DNA from: Actinoplanes oblitus
Lineage (GTDB): Bacteria > Actinomycetota > Actinomycetes > Mycobacteriales > Micromonosporaceae
Assembly (NCBI RefSeq): GCF_030252345.1
Contig: NZ_CP126980.1
Coordinates: forward strand, 1,875,501 to 1,939,500
Direction: 5' to 3'
Length of the DNA: 64,000 nt
A model generated the notes under the pieces. That model searched no databases, had not been told where the DNA came from, and saw only the letters and a list, made by a program, of their open reading frames with translations. Made by a program: the position numbers and the translations under genes. Every line of letters starts with the position of its first letter. Position 1 is the stretch's first letter. Shown here one piece after another: positions 34,006 through 42,529 of this stretch.

Positions 34006-35765
34006 GCGGCGAGACGACGATGGGCACGATCAAGCGTGGTCTCGCGCTCTCGCCCGAGCTGCGCACCGGCCTGGGGGGCACGATCGCGCTGGCCGTGCTG
34101 CAGATGGCCGGCCGGGTGGCGGTGCCGATCGCCGTGCAGCAGGGCATCGACCACGGCATCCGCGCGGCCGGCGGCCCGGACCTGCGGGTGATCGGGCGGA
34201 TCGTGGCGCTCACCCTGTGCGCGCTGGCGGTCTCCACGCTCTGCGGATACCTGATGACCCGGCGGCTCTTCACGGTCAGCGAGACCGCGCTGAGCGGGCT
34301 GCGGTCGCGGACCTTCCGGCACATCCACGACCTGTCCATGCTGCACCAGCAGTCCGAGCGGCGTGGCTCGATGGTGTCCCGGGTGACCAGCGACGTCGAC
34401 CAGATCTCGCAGTTCCTGCAGACCGGTGGGGTGCAACTGCTGCTCGCCTCCGGCCAGCTGCTGGTCTCGGCGGTGGTGATGTTCGTCTACTCCTGGCAGC
34501 TGGCCCTGGTGGTGCTGATCGCGTTCGGCCCGGCGGCCGGCGTGTCCCGGCTGTTCCAGAAACGGCTGCGAGCGGTCTACCAGTCGGTCCGGGAGCGGAC
34601 CGGGGTGATGCTCGGCGCCGTCGCGGAGAGCGTGGTGGGCGCCACCGTGATCCGGTCCTACGGGGTCGCCGGCCGCACCCAGGCCCGCCTGGACTCCTCG
34701 ATCGACAACCTGCGGGTCGCCCAGCAGAAAGCCCTGCGGACCAGCGTCACCAGCTTCTCCAGCGCCGAGATCGGGGCCGGTCTGGCGCTGGCCGGTGTGG
34801 TCGTCGCCGGCGTGCTGCTCGGCGTGGACGGCGGCCTCACGGTCGGGCAGCTGACCGCGTTCCTGTTCCTCGTCACGCTCTTCATCCAGCCGGTGCAGAT
34901 CGCCACCGACATGCTGAACGAGGCGCAGAACGCGGTGGCCGGCTGGCGCCGGATCCTGGACGTCCTGGACGTCGAGCCGGACGTGGCCGACCCGGACGAC
35001 CGGGGCGTGCCGCTGCCCGCCGGGCCGCTGTCGGTGCGCTTCGCCGACGTGTCGTTCCGCTACCCGGGCGGCCCGATCGTGCTGGCCGACGTGGACCTGA
35101 CCCTGGACGCGCGCCGCAAGTACGCGGTGGTCGGCGAGACCGGCAGCGGCAAGACCACGTTCGCCAAGCTGCTGACCCGGCTGATGGACCCGGCGCGGGG
35201 CGAGGTGCTGCTCTCCGGGACCCCGCTGACCTCGGTGCGGTTCTCCTCGCTGCGGTCGAGGGTGGTGATGGTGCCGCAGGACGGGTTCCTGTTCGACGCC
35301 ACCGTCGCGGAGAACATTCGGTTCGCCGAGCCGTCGCTCACCGACGAGCAGCTCCGGGACGCCTTCACCGAGCTGGGCCTGGCCGACTGGCTGGCCGGTC
35401 TGCCGGACGGGCTGGAGACCGCGGTGGGGGAGCGCGGCGAGGCGCTCAGCGTGGGCGAACGCCAGCTGGTGGCCCTGGTCCGGGCCTACGTGGCGGACCC
35501 CGACCTGCTGGTGCTCGACGAGGCGACCAGCGCCGTCGACCCGGCCACCGAGGTGCGCCTGCAGCACGCGCTCGACTTGGTCACCCGCGGCCGGACCACG
35601 GTGGCGATCGCGCACCGGCTGTCCACCGCGCAGGCCGCCGACGAGGTGATCGTGGTGGACGCGGGCCGCGTCGTGCAACGCGGCCCACATGCCCGGCTCG
35701 TCGCCGAGGAGGGTTCCATCTACGCCAAGCTCTACGCCAGCTGGCTCGAGCAGACCCGGAGCTGA
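34002..35765 (+). CDS. ABC exporter half-transporter B (catalytic nucleotide site)
   Basis: A 587-residue half-transporter with six membrane helices and a nucleotide-binding domain. Walker A GETGSGKTT, Walker B LVLDEATS and the H-loop AIAHRLST are canonical, while the signature is altered to LSVGE (residues 482-486). It thus complements its partner: its Walker motifs pair with the partner's LSGGQ to form the one active site. The pair resembles TM287/288, BmrCD and TmrAB type exporters. A very long hairpin follows 6 bases after the stop. Confidence 0.93.
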   Translation: MSGETTMGTIKRGLALSPELRTGLGGTIALAVLQMAGRVAVPIAVQQGIDHGIRAAGGPDLRVIGRIVALTLCALAVSTLCGYLMTRRLFTVSETALSGLRSRTFRHIHDLSMLHQQSERRGSMVSRVTSDVDQISQFLQTGGVQLLLASGQLLVSAVVMFVYSWQLALVVLIAFGPAAGVSRLFQKRLRAVYQSVRERTGVMLGAVAESVVGATVIRSYGVAGRTQARLDSSIDNLRVAQQKALRTSVTSFSSAEIGAGLALAGVVVAGVLLGVDGGLTVGQLTAFLFLVTLFIQPVQIATDMLNEAQNAVAGWRRILDVLDVEPDVADPDDRGVPLPAGPLSVRFADVSFRYPGGPIVLADVDLTLDARRKYAVVGETGSGKTTFAKLLTRLMDPARGEVLLSGTPLTSVRFSSLRSRVVMVPQDGFLFDATVAENIRFAEPSLTDEQLRDAFTELGLADWLAGLPDGLETAVGERGEALSVGERQLVALVRAYVADPDLLVLDEATSAVDPATEVRLQHALDLVTRGRTTVAIAHRLSTAQAADEVIVVDAGRVVQRGPHARLVAEEGSIYAKLYASWLEQTRS

Positions 35766-35771
35766 GGCCGG

Positions 35772-35824
35772 GGCTGGCTCCCATGGTCGTCTCACGAGCG
35801 GTGAGGCGACCATGGGAGCCAGCC
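35772..35824. terminator. 24-base-stem bidirectional terminator
   Basis: Two 24-base arms (35772-35795 and 35801-35824) pair fully with one G-U pair around a 5-base loop. It fills the space between the ABC exporter stop and the convergent rpsD stop and can serve both. No T-run is present on either side. Confidence 0.85.
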
Positions 35825-35831
35825 GCGAGTT

Positions 35832-36440
35832 CTACCGCGCGTAGTACTCGACTACCAGCTGCTCGTCGCAGAGGACCGGCACCTCGGAGCGCTGCGGCAC
35901 CCGGAGCACCGTGGTGCGCAGCTCCTCCAGGGCCGTCGACAGGTAGGGCGCGGTCGGGCCGTCCAGGTGCGCGCCGGTCGCCGCGATCTGGAACGGCGGC
36001 TTCTGCCGGCTCGACTCGCGCACCTCGACGACCTGGCCCGGCTTGAGTTTGTAGCCCGGCCGGTCCACCTTCTTGCCGTCCACCGTGAAGTGTCCGTGCA
36101 CGACGAGCTGGCGGGCCTGGTAGACGGTCCGGGCCAGCCCGGCGCGGAACACCGTCGCGTCCAACCGGCGCTCCAGCAGGGTGACCATGTTCTCGCCGGT
36201 CTTGCCCTCGGCCTGGTGCGCGGCGTCGTACGCGGCCCGCATCTGGACCTCGCTGATGTTGTACTGGTGCCGCAGGCGCTGCTTCTCCAGCAGCCGGACC
36301 TGGTAGTCCGAGCTCTTGCGCCGGCCCCGGCCGTGCACGCCGGGCGGGAACGGGCGCCGCTCGAAGTACTTCACGCACTTGCGGGTCAGCGGGATGCCGA
36401 GCGCCCGGGACAGCTTCGCTTTGGGTCGCGAGTTGTTCAA
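35832..36440 (-). CDS. rpsD: Ribosomal protein S4 (standalone, cysteine-poor form)
   Basis: A 202-residue S4 protein. The N-terminus [20 protein letters not shown] and [22 protein letters not shown] match the Streptomyces-type S4; the S4 RNA-binding domain follows (about 93-160, [23 protein letters not shown]), and the end is VICDEQ-like [12 protein letters not shown]. It has no zinc-ribbon cysteine set. The start is TTG at 36440, preceded by AGGAG 7 bases upstream; this gives the usual length. The gene is outside the alpha operon and diverges from a HugZ-like gene across two iron-box sequences. It may be the only S4 or a second one. Confidence 0.92.
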   Translation of the reverse strand: MNNSRPKAKLSRALGIPLTRKCVKYFERRPFPPGVHGRGRRKSSDYQVRLLEKQRLRHQYNISEVQMRAAYDAAHQAEGKTGENMVTLLERRLDATVFRAGLARTVYQARQLVVHGHFTVDGKKVDRPGYKLKPGQVVEVRESSRQKPPFQIAATGAHLDGPTAPYLSTALEELRTTVLRVPQRSEVPVLCDEQLVVEYYAR

Positions 36441-36457
36441 CGCGGATCTCCTGTTAC

Positions 36458-36490
36458 GGTTAGCCTTGCCTAACTTAGGTAAGCCTAACC
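36458..36490. promoter_or_regulatory. Two adjacent DtxR/IdeR-like iron boxes
   Basis: TTAGGTAAGCCTAACC (36475-36490) and, on the minus strand, TTAGGCAAGGCTAACC (read from 36473 to 36458) both resemble the DtxR consensus TTAGGTTAGCCTAACCTAA. Their centres are 17 bases apart. They lie between the rpsD start at 36440 and the HugZ-like start at 36511, so repression by an iron-loaded DtxR/IdeR protein could act on either or both genes. Confidence 0.75.
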
Positions 36491-36510
36491 GGTGCCCGGA
36501 GGTGCTCGTC

Positions 36511-37254
36511 ATGCAACCCAGTCCCGCCGAGATCGCGCGTACGCTCGCCGCCGGTCACCTGCCCGCCGTCGCCCACATCGCGTGCCACCCCGGCCCCCTG
36601 CCGGTCCGGCACGTGACCGACGCGCAGGGCCGTCCGCTGCTGCTCGTGCCGGCCGAGGGCACCCTGGCCGGCGCGCTGCGCCCGCAGCCGGGCAACGACG
36701 ACACCGCACTGGTGCTGGACATCCGGGACGTGCCGCCGATGGCCTCGTCGCCGTCGATCGGCCGGGTCTGGGTCTCCGGCTGGGCCGCGCGGCTCACCGG
36801 CGACGAGGCGCGTGCCGCCGCGCTGGACTACGCCGACACCGATGCCTGCGGTGACCTGCTCGACGTGGGCACGAGCCAGGCGCTCTACCGGATGGACGTG
36901 GCGGAGGTGCGGTTCGAGCGCCACGAGCAGCTGACCGAGATCGACCCGGACGACTACGCCGAGGCGTCCCCGGACCCGCTGCGCGCCGTCGAGTTCGACC
37001 TGATCGCCGACCTGGCCGACCACCACATGGGCGAGATGGGCGACTATGTGCGCCGGCAGCTCGGCCCGGCCGCCCGCCCCGGCGACGAGCCCCGGGTGGT
37101 CCGCCTGGACCGCTACGGCTTCGTGGTCCGGCTGGCGGGCCGCAGCGCCCGCCTGGCGTTTCCCCGTCCGGTGACCGACCGCCACGACCTGGCCCACCTG
37201 CTGCACCCGATCCTGTGCCGCCGCTGCGCCGGGAGCGGCTCGGTGCATCGCTGA
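36511..37254 (+). CDS. HugZ-like / DUF2470 domain protein
   Basis: A 247-residue protein with an N-terminal split-barrel flavin-fold region (about 1-150, [31 protein letters not shown]) and a C-terminal DUF2470 domain (about 165-240, [20 protein letters not shown] and [13 protein letters not shown]). HugZ/HutZ proteins bind or degrade haem to release iron. The iron boxes 20 bases upstream support a role in iron or haem use. ATG at 36511 follows GGAGGT by 7 bases. Haem degradation itself is inference. Confidence 0.78.
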   Translation: MQPSPAEIARTLAAGHLPAVAHIACHPGPLPVRHVTDAQGRPLLLVPAEGTLAGALRPQPGNDDTALVLDIRDVPPMASSPSIGRVWVSGWAARLTGDEARAAALDYADTDACGDLLDVGTSQALYRMDVAEVRFERHEQLTEIDPDDYAEASPDPLRAVEFDLIADLADHHMGEMGDYVRRQLGPAARPGDEPRVVRLDRYGFVVRLAGRSARLAFPRPVTDRHDLAHLLHPILCRRCAGSGSVHR

Positions 37255-37260
37255 CCAGCC

Positions 37261-37330
37261 CGGGATCCCTCCTGCCGCCGCCGTCGGGATCCCGTCCGCC
37301 TCGCGGCACCGGTGCCGCGGTGCCGCGAGG
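37261..37330. terminator. Two hairpins after the HugZ-like gene
   Basis: The first hairpin has a 9-base perfect stem (37261-37269 and 37286-37294). The second has a 13-base perfect stem (37299-37311 and 37318-37330) with a 6-base loop. Both lie between the convergent genes and are followed at once by a third. Confidence 0.7.
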
Positions 37331-37334
37331 CAAT

Positions 37335-37378
37335 GCGAAAGGCGGGCGGCCCCTTGCCGGGGGCCGCCCGCCTTTCGC
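37335..37378. terminator. 19-base-stem bidirectional terminator
   Basis: Perfect 19-base arms (37335-37353 and 37360-37378) close a 6-base loop. The stem is GC-rich with an AAA/TTT step near its base. It ends 13 bases before the stop of the convergent acidic-protein gene, so it can end transcription from both sides. Confidence 0.8.
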
Positions 37379-37391
37379 GCGTACCGGTCGA

Positions 37392-39323
37392 TTACAGGGA
37401 GAGGATCCGGTCCAGGAACTCCCGGTAGCCGCGCATCGCCATCCGCATGCTCTCGGTGTCCGGGGTGCCGGTGCCGCGCAGCGGGTCCAGGTCGTCCCGC
37501 TCGGCGAGCAGCACCTCGGTCAGCTCGTTCACCGCGTCGGTGAGCAGGTCGTGCGCCCGGGTCAGCGCGTTCACCGGGTCGTCGACGAACTCCGCCTTGA
37601 CCTCGTGCCAGGCGGCCCGGAAGTGCCGGGCGGCGTCCTCGTCCCAGATGGTGGCCCGGATGATCGAGCCCTCCTCGCCAGCCGGGGCCGGCTCGCCGGA
37701 GGTCTCCTCGTCCTCGTCGGCCGCGGCGGAGCGGCGACCCGAGCGGCGCACCGGCTCGGCGTCCTCCAGGCTGGCCGAGCGGCGGGCGGCCGGGCGCGGC
37801 TCCTCCTCCGGCAGGTCCGCCAGGCCACGGCGACCGGTGCCGACCGAGACGCCGGCCAGGCCGGACTCCGGGTACGGCTGGAAGTCCAGCGGCGGCGGCG
37901 TCACCGAGCCGGGCTGCGGCGCGGCGGGACCGGCCGGCGTGACCGAGGCGACCCCGAACGCGTCGCCGGAGCGGCCCAGGCTGTACCCGGTGGTGGCCGG
38001 CGAGCCGAAGGCGAATGCGGTGTCCGGGGCCGGCGGCAGGTCGGCCGGGGTGCGGCTGGCCGGGATCTGCGGGCTCGGCGGCAGCACCGGGAACGTCAGG
38101 TCCGGCATCGGCACCGAGGCCGAGCCGGTGGCCGGCGGCGGGGCCGGGGAGACCGGCGCGGCGGACGCGGCCGGGTCGGCGGGTGTCGCGGCCGCCGGCT
38201 CCGGGGCCTGGTCGGGCTGCCCGGAGACCGGAGCCGGGTGGTCCGGGGTGAAATCGGTCGGCAGGTACGGCGCGGGCGCGTACCCGGGGGAGACCGGTGC
38301 GCCGGAGACCGAGCCGGTCGGGCCGCCCGAGGTGGGCGGCGGCACCGGCACCGAGGCCCAGCCGGCGGCGGGCCGGCTGTCCGCGGCATCCGGCTCGCCG
38401 GCCGGGCCGTCCGCCACGGGCGCCTCGTCCGGGCCCGGCGCGTCGCCGGCCTGTGCGTAGCCGGGGGCTCCTGCCCGTCCGTTCATGTCCTCACGTCCGT
38501 TCTCGTCGCGTGGTGCCGCCTCGTGAGCGGCGTCCTGCCCGGCCGCCGGCGACGTGTCGGCCGCCGGCGCGTCCGCCGGTGTCGCACCGGTGGACTCCTC
38601 GTCGGCCGGTGGCTCGGCGACTTGAGCGTCGCCGGGCTCGGCGACCCCGGTCTCCTCCGCGGCCGATGACTCCACCGCGGCGGGGTGCCCGTTGACGCCC
38701 GCGGGCGCGTCGGGGGTCCGTCCGCCGAAGAGGAAGCGCCCGGTGCCGCCGAGCCGGAATCCCCCGAAAGAGGTCTCCCGGCCCGGGGATGCGGTCCCGG
38801 GCTCCTGGGACTCTACGTCCTGGCCAGGCTCGGAATCGTGGTCCGAAGGGACCGAGTGATCTGAATCGCCGTGCCGGGAACGGGCCGGCGGGACGCCACC
38901 ACGGTCGCCCCGGCCCTGGCCGGGACCACGGCCGGCGGCCCGGTTCAGCCCGAACGGGTCGCTGCCCGGCAGGTCGCCCGGATCGCGGTGGAAGCCGTTC
39001 GCCTCGCCCGGGCCCTGGGGGCCGCGGGCCGAGGCGACAGGTGTGAAGGGGGACACCGCGTGCGGGCCGAACGGCAGGGAGGAGCCGGTCAGCAGGTCGG
39101 TGGGCAGCGGTGGAAGCCCGGCCTCCAGCTGACCGGCGGAGTGGCGGGAGCCGAGGGACACCATCTCCGGCTCCGGCTCGGCGTCCCGCGCGGTCTCCTC
39201 CTCCGGAGGCAGGTAGGCGGAAGGCAGGTAGGTCGACTCCGGTTCCGGATCCGGACGAACCTGCCAGAAGCGGGCGAGTCCGGGTGCGGGCCGGGTGTTG
39301 TCGGGGCTGGAGCTCGACTCCAT
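37392..39323 (-). CDS. Large disordered acidic protein with conserved C-terminal helix domain
   Basis: A 643-residue protein, of which about 540 residues are low-complexity Pro/Ala/Gly/Asp/Glu-rich sequence without predicted fold. The last 85 residues (from GSIIRATIWDEDAARHF) are ordered-looking: HEVKAEFVDDPVNALTRAHDLLTDAVNELTEVL and a terminal YREFLDRIL. The same kind of C-terminal domain occurs in other actinobacterial proteins and may be a protein-interaction module. ATG at 39323 has GGGAG upstream; GTG at 39356 is possible. It diverges from hisI. Function unknown. Confidence 0.72.
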   Translation of the reverse strand: MESSSSPDNTRPAPGLARFWQVRPDPEPESTYLPSAYLPPEEETARDAEPEPEMVSLGSRHSAGQLEAGLPPLPTDLLTGSSLPFGPHAVSPFTPVASARGPQGPGEANGFHRDPGDLPGSDPFGLNRAAGRGPGQGRGDRGGVPPARSRHGDSDHSVPSDHDSEPGQDVESQEPGTASPGRETSFGGFRLGGTGRFLFGGRTPDAPAGVNGHPAAVESSAAEETGVAEPGDAQVAEPPADEESTGATPADAPAADTSPAAGQDAAHEAAPRDENGREDMNGRAGAPGYAQAGDAPGPDEAPVADGPAGEPDAADSRPAAGWASVPVPPPTSGGPTGSVSGAPVSPGYAPAPYLPTDFTPDHPAPVSGQPDQAPEPAAATPADPAASAAPVSPAPPPATGSASVPMPDLTFPVLPPSPQIPASRTPADLPPAPDTAFAFGSPATTGYSLGRSGDAFGVASVTPAGPAAPQPGSVTPPPLDFQPYPESGLAGVSVGTGRRGLADLPEEEPRPAARRSASLEDAEPVRRSGRRSAAADEDEETSGEPAPAGEEGSIIRATIWDEDAARHFRAAWHEVKAEFVDDPVNALTRAHDLLTDAVNELTEVLLAERDDLDPLRGTGTPDTESMRMAMRGYREFLDRILSL

Positions 39324-39512
39324 CGGTAAACCACTCCCGTCGCGAGGCGCGCCCACTGGAGCTGCGCGAGAACACCGGCGGGCGGGCGCCGGGCATGTCA
39401 GGCAGGTACGGCGCCCCGCCGACGGTACCGTCCCGATCGGCCGGGCACATCCCCTGTGACCGGATCGTGGGCCCTCGACCGGTGCTCCGGAGCATGCGGG
39501 AGAATCCCTGGC

Positions 39513-39878
39513 GTGCCCGTATCAGATGCAGAGACGTCCCTCGACGCGGCGATCGCCGCCCGGCTCAAGCGCACCCCCGACGGCCTGGTCGCCGCGATCG
39601 TCCAGGAGCACGGCACCGGGGAGGTGCTGATGCTGGCCTGGATGGACGATGAGGCGCTGCATCGCACGCTGACCACCGGCAAGGCCACCTACTGGTCCCG
39701 CAGCCGGCGGGAGTACTGGGTGAAAGGCGCCACCTCGGGCCACCACCAGCGGGTCCGGTCGGTGGCGCTGGACTGCGACGGGGACGCGCTGCTGGTCACC
39801 GTCGAGCAGACCGGGGCGGCCTGCCACACCGGGGCGCACAACTGCTTCTTCGACGAGCTGCCTTTGGAGGGCCAGTGA
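39513..39878 (+). CDS. hisI: Phosphoribosyl-AMP cyclohydrolase
   Basis: HisI opens the adenine ring of PR-AMP in the third step of histidine synthesis. The 121-residue product is monofunctional, without the HisE domain. Motifs are [33 protein letters not shown], and the metal site [21 protein letters not shown] with its Asp and Cys residues. GTG at 39513 is used; the sequence upstream is not family-like. It is separate from the main his cluster and coupled to trpE by a 4-base overlap, as in other actinobacteria. Confidence 0.94.
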   Translation: MPVSDAETSLDAAIAARLKRTPDGLVAAIVQEHGTGEVLMLAWMDDEALHRTLTTGKATYWSRSRREYWVKGATSGHHQRVRSVALDCDGDALLVTVEQTGAACHTGAHNCFFDELPLEGQ

Positions 39879-41380
39879 CCAGCGGAGCGACATCTCCTGA
39901 CGAAGCGGGATTTGTCCAGATGAAACGGCGGGTCGTCCCGGTGACCCGCAAGCTGCTGGCCGACGGCGAGACCCCGGTCGGTGTCTACACCAAACTGGCC
40001 GGTGGCCCCGGCACCTTCCTGCTGGAGTCGGCGGAGCAGGGCATCGCCTGGTCCCGGTACTCGTTCATCGGCGTGCGCAGTGCGGCGACCCTGATCGAGC
40101 GGGACGGCGAGGCGGCCTGGCTGGGCACCCCACCCGCCGGGGTGCCGCTCGGCGGCGACCCGGTCGAGGTGCTGCGGCAGACCGTCGCGGCGCTCGCCGA
40201 GGGCCCGCTCGGCACCGACCTTCCCCCGCTCACCGGCGGGATGGTCGGCTACCTGGCGTACGACCTGGTCCGCCGCTTCGAGCGACTGCCGGCCACCGCC
40301 GCCGACGACCTGCCGCTGCCCGAGCTGGGCATGATGCTCGCCACCGACCTGGTGGTGCTCGACCACCACGACGGGTCCGCGCTGCTGGTCGCCAACGCGG
40401 TGCTGGCCGAGGACGCCGACGACCAGGCCCGTCGCGCGGCCTATCACCACGCGCTCGGCCGGCTCGACGCGATGACCACCGCGCTGTCCCGCCCCACCCC
40501 GCCGATGGTCTCCACGGTGGAGCGCCGGCCGGCCGGCGAGCCGGTCAGCCGGACCGCCCCGGGCGACTATCAGAAAGCCGTGGAGCAGGCCAAGGAGGCG
40601 ATCCGGGCCGGCGAGTGCTTCCAGATCGTGGTCGGCCAGCGGTTCGAGCGGCCCACCGACGCCAACGCGCTGGACATCTACCGGGTGCTGCGGGCCACCA
40701 ACCCGAGCCCGTACATGTACCTGCTCCGCTTCGACGACTTCGACATCGTCGGCTCCTCGCCGGAGGCGCACCTCAAGGTCAGCGCGAACAAGACCGCGCT
40801 GCTGCACCCGATCGCCGGCACCCGCTGGCGGGGCGCGACGCCGGAGCAGGACGCCGCGCTCGCCGCCGAGCTGCTCACCGACCCGAAGGAGCGCGCCGAG
40901 CACGTCATGCTGGTCGACCTGGGCCGCAACGACTTGGGCCGGGTCTGCGAGCCGGGCAGCGTGGAGGTGCCGGAGTTCGCCCGGATCGAGCGGTACAGCC
41001 ACGTCATGCACATCGTGTCCACGGTGGTCGGCCGGCTGCGCGCGGACCGGACGGCGTTCGACGCGCTCGCCGCGACGTTCCCGGCCGGCACGCTCTCCGG
41101 TGCGCCGAAGGTCCGGGCCATGGAGATCATCGAGGAGCTGGAGCCGACCCGGCGCGGCCTGTACGGCGGCACGGTCGGCTACTTCGGCTTCGCCGGTGAC
41201 ATGGACATGGCGATCGCGATCCGGACCGCGCTGGTCAAGGACGGGGTGGCCTACGTGGGCGCGGGCGCCGGCATCGTGGCCGACTCCGACCCGGCCGCCG
41301 AGGAGCAGGAGACCCGGAACAAGGCCGCGGCGGTGCTCGCCGCGATCGCCGCGGCCGAGACCCTGCGCGCCGCGCGATGA
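39875..41380 (+). CDS. trpE: Anthranilate synthase component I
   Basis: TrpE makes anthranilate from chorismate with ammonia from TrpG, which is not in this window. The 501-residue product has the feedback tryptophan-binding motif LLES at [19 protein letters not shown], and the catalytic chorismate-binding domain (about 220-495) with [34 protein letters not shown] and [19 protein letters not shown]. It overlaps both neighbours by 4 bases. Confidence 0.95.
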   Translation: MTSGATSPDEAGFVQMKRRVVPVTRKLLADGETPVGVYTKLAGGPGTFLLESAEQGIAWSRYSFIGVRSAATLIERDGEAAWLGTPPAGVPLGGDPVEVLRQTVAALAEGPLGTDLPPLTGGMVGYLAYDLVRRFERLPATAADDLPLPELGMMLATDLVVLDHHDGSALLVANAVLAEDADDQARRAAYHHALGRLDAMTTALSRPTPPMVSTVERRPAGEPVSRTAPGDYQKAVEQAKEAIRAGECFQIVVGQRFERPTDANALDIYRVLRATNPSPYMYLLRFDDFDIVGSSPEAHLKVSANKTALLHPIAGTRWRGATPEQDAALAAELLTDPKERAEHVMLVDLGRNDLGRVCEPGSVEVPEFARIERYSHVMHIVSTVVGRLRADRTAFDALAATFPAGTLSGAPKVRAMEIIEELEPTRRGLYGGTVGYFGFAGDMDMAIAIRTALVKDGVAYVGAGAGIVADSDPAAEEQETRNKAAAVLAAIAAAETLRAAR

Positions 41381-41889
41381 GCCGGCGCTCCCACCTGATC
41401 GCCGTGGTGGCCTGCCTGGCCGGCGCCGGGCTGACCCTGTACGCGGTCACCCGCGCCTGGTCGGTGACCGTCGAGCACCGCACCGGCCTGTCCGACCTGA
41501 CCACCACCCGGACCGGCGCCGACGTGCAGCCCTCGCTGGTCGGCGTCGCGGTGGCGGCGCTGGCCGGCGCCGGCGCGCTGCTGGCCACCAGGGGTGTGGC
41601 CCGGCGGCTGCTCGGCGGCCTGCTGGTCGCGGCCGGGGCCGGCGTGGTGGTGGGGTCGGTGCTGGCCCGCGCCGGTCTGGCCGGCGGCTCGCTGCTGTGG
41701 CCGGTCGCCGCGGTGCTGGGCGGCGCGGCGGTGGCGCTGGGCGGCGTGCTGACGGTCCGGCACGGCCACGAGTGGGCGGCGATGTCCGCGCGCTACGAGC
41801 GGCAGCCCAGGAGCGACGCGGAACCGGCCCCGGCCGACAACCGGGCGGCCTGGGACGCGCTGGACCGCGGCGACGATCCGACCGCTTAA
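41377..41889 (+). CDS. Trp-operon-associated membrane protein (TIGR02234 type)
   Basis: A 170-residue protein with four hydrophobic segments (about 7-25, 48-68, 75-95 and 105-125) and a hydrophilic C-terminal tail. The extracytoplasmic loop reads TRAWSVTVEHRTGLSDLTTTRTGADVQPSL, matching the Trp_oprn_chp family found beside trpE in actinobacteria. Its job is unknown; transport of an aromatic compound is a common guess. ATG overlaps the trpE stop (ATGA). Confidence 0.88.
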   Translation: MSRRSHLIAVVACLAGAGLTLYAVTRAWSVTVEHRTGLSDLTTTRTGADVQPSLVGVAVAALAGAGALLATRGVARRLLGGLLVAAGAGVVVGSVLARAGLAGGSLLWPVAAVLGGAAVALGGVLTVRHGHEWAAMSARYERQPRSDAEPAPADNRAAWDALDRGDDPTA

Positions 41890-41922
41890 GCGACTTTTCG
41901 CGGCATCAGCGGAGCGGCGACC

Positions 41923-42210
41923 TCAGCGCACCGGCAGGACAGCGCCGCGAGCCCGGCGGCGGGCGGCGGCAACCGTCCGCCGCGGGCTGCTGGCGGCCAT
42001 GGCGGCGACGGCCCGGCTGGTCTCGGCGCGGGCCGCGGCCCGCGCCCGGTCGGCCTGGATCGCGGACCACGCGTTGTCCCGCGCGGTGCGCACGTTGCCC
42101 GGACCCACCACTGCCCGCTGAACGCCGGTCACGACCTCCGCCGCGATGGCGACGAGCGTCCGGGAGACCTCGGCGAAACCGGCTGCTTGAGGACTCTGGT
42201 CAGTGGCCAT
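41923..42210 (-). CDS. Small Ala/Arg-rich hypothetical protein
   Basis: A 95-residue helical protein rich in Ala and Arg (DNAWSAIQADRARAAARAETSRAVAAMAAS). It has GGAG 8 bases before the ATG at 42210. It lies on the opposite strand inside the trp block, where many actinobacteria have a small plus-strand gene for an HGxxPAAW-motif protein instead; this one does not carry that motif. Function unknown. Confidence 0.55.
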   Translation of the reverse strand: MATDQSPQAAGFAEVSRTLVAIAAEVVTGVQRAVVGPGNVRTARDNAWSAIQADRARAAARAETSRAVAAMAASSPRRTVAAARRRARGAVLPVR

Positions 42211-42529
42211 TGGTCGACTCCGCATCATCGTCCGGGTGGCGGCGCCGTCGACGCCGTGGACAAGTTTGCCCGAGTGACACGATGCCGGAGTCGTATTTCC
42301 GCACGGTGACACCGGCGTCAACACTGTGTGGTGTGGGCCGTTCGGCGGAGGTGCCCCAGCACAGCGGGGGGATGGCCGTTCGCCCGATGTGAGGGAAGTG
42401 ACATGCGGGCCGGGCAGCCTGGCATTATGCCCCAGCCCAACTCGTGAGGCGCGCCATACCCCGGAGGGCCGGTGACCGGCCGGACCTCCTAGCATCGGGC
42501 CGAAGACACCCGGAGAGGGGAGTCATTAC
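42211..42529 (+). promoter_or_regulatory. Leader region of trpCBA
   Basis: This 319-base gap separates the minus-strand small gene from trpC. It holds a hairpin at 42463-42489, with the inner 7-base perfect stem GGCCGGT-G-ACCGGCC, 40 bases before trpC. A 14-codon open frame with a ribosome site (42403-42447) lies just before it but has no tryptophan codon. The trpC ribosome site is GGAGAGGGGAG. Promoters for trpC and the divergent small gene must also lie here; none is obvious. Confidence 0.45.

Noticed and set aside
42403..42447. Possible 14-codon leader peptide before trpC, followed by a hairpin
   Set aside because: The frame has a ribosome site and the layout of an attenuator, but it contains no tryptophan codon, so classic trp attenuation is not supported.
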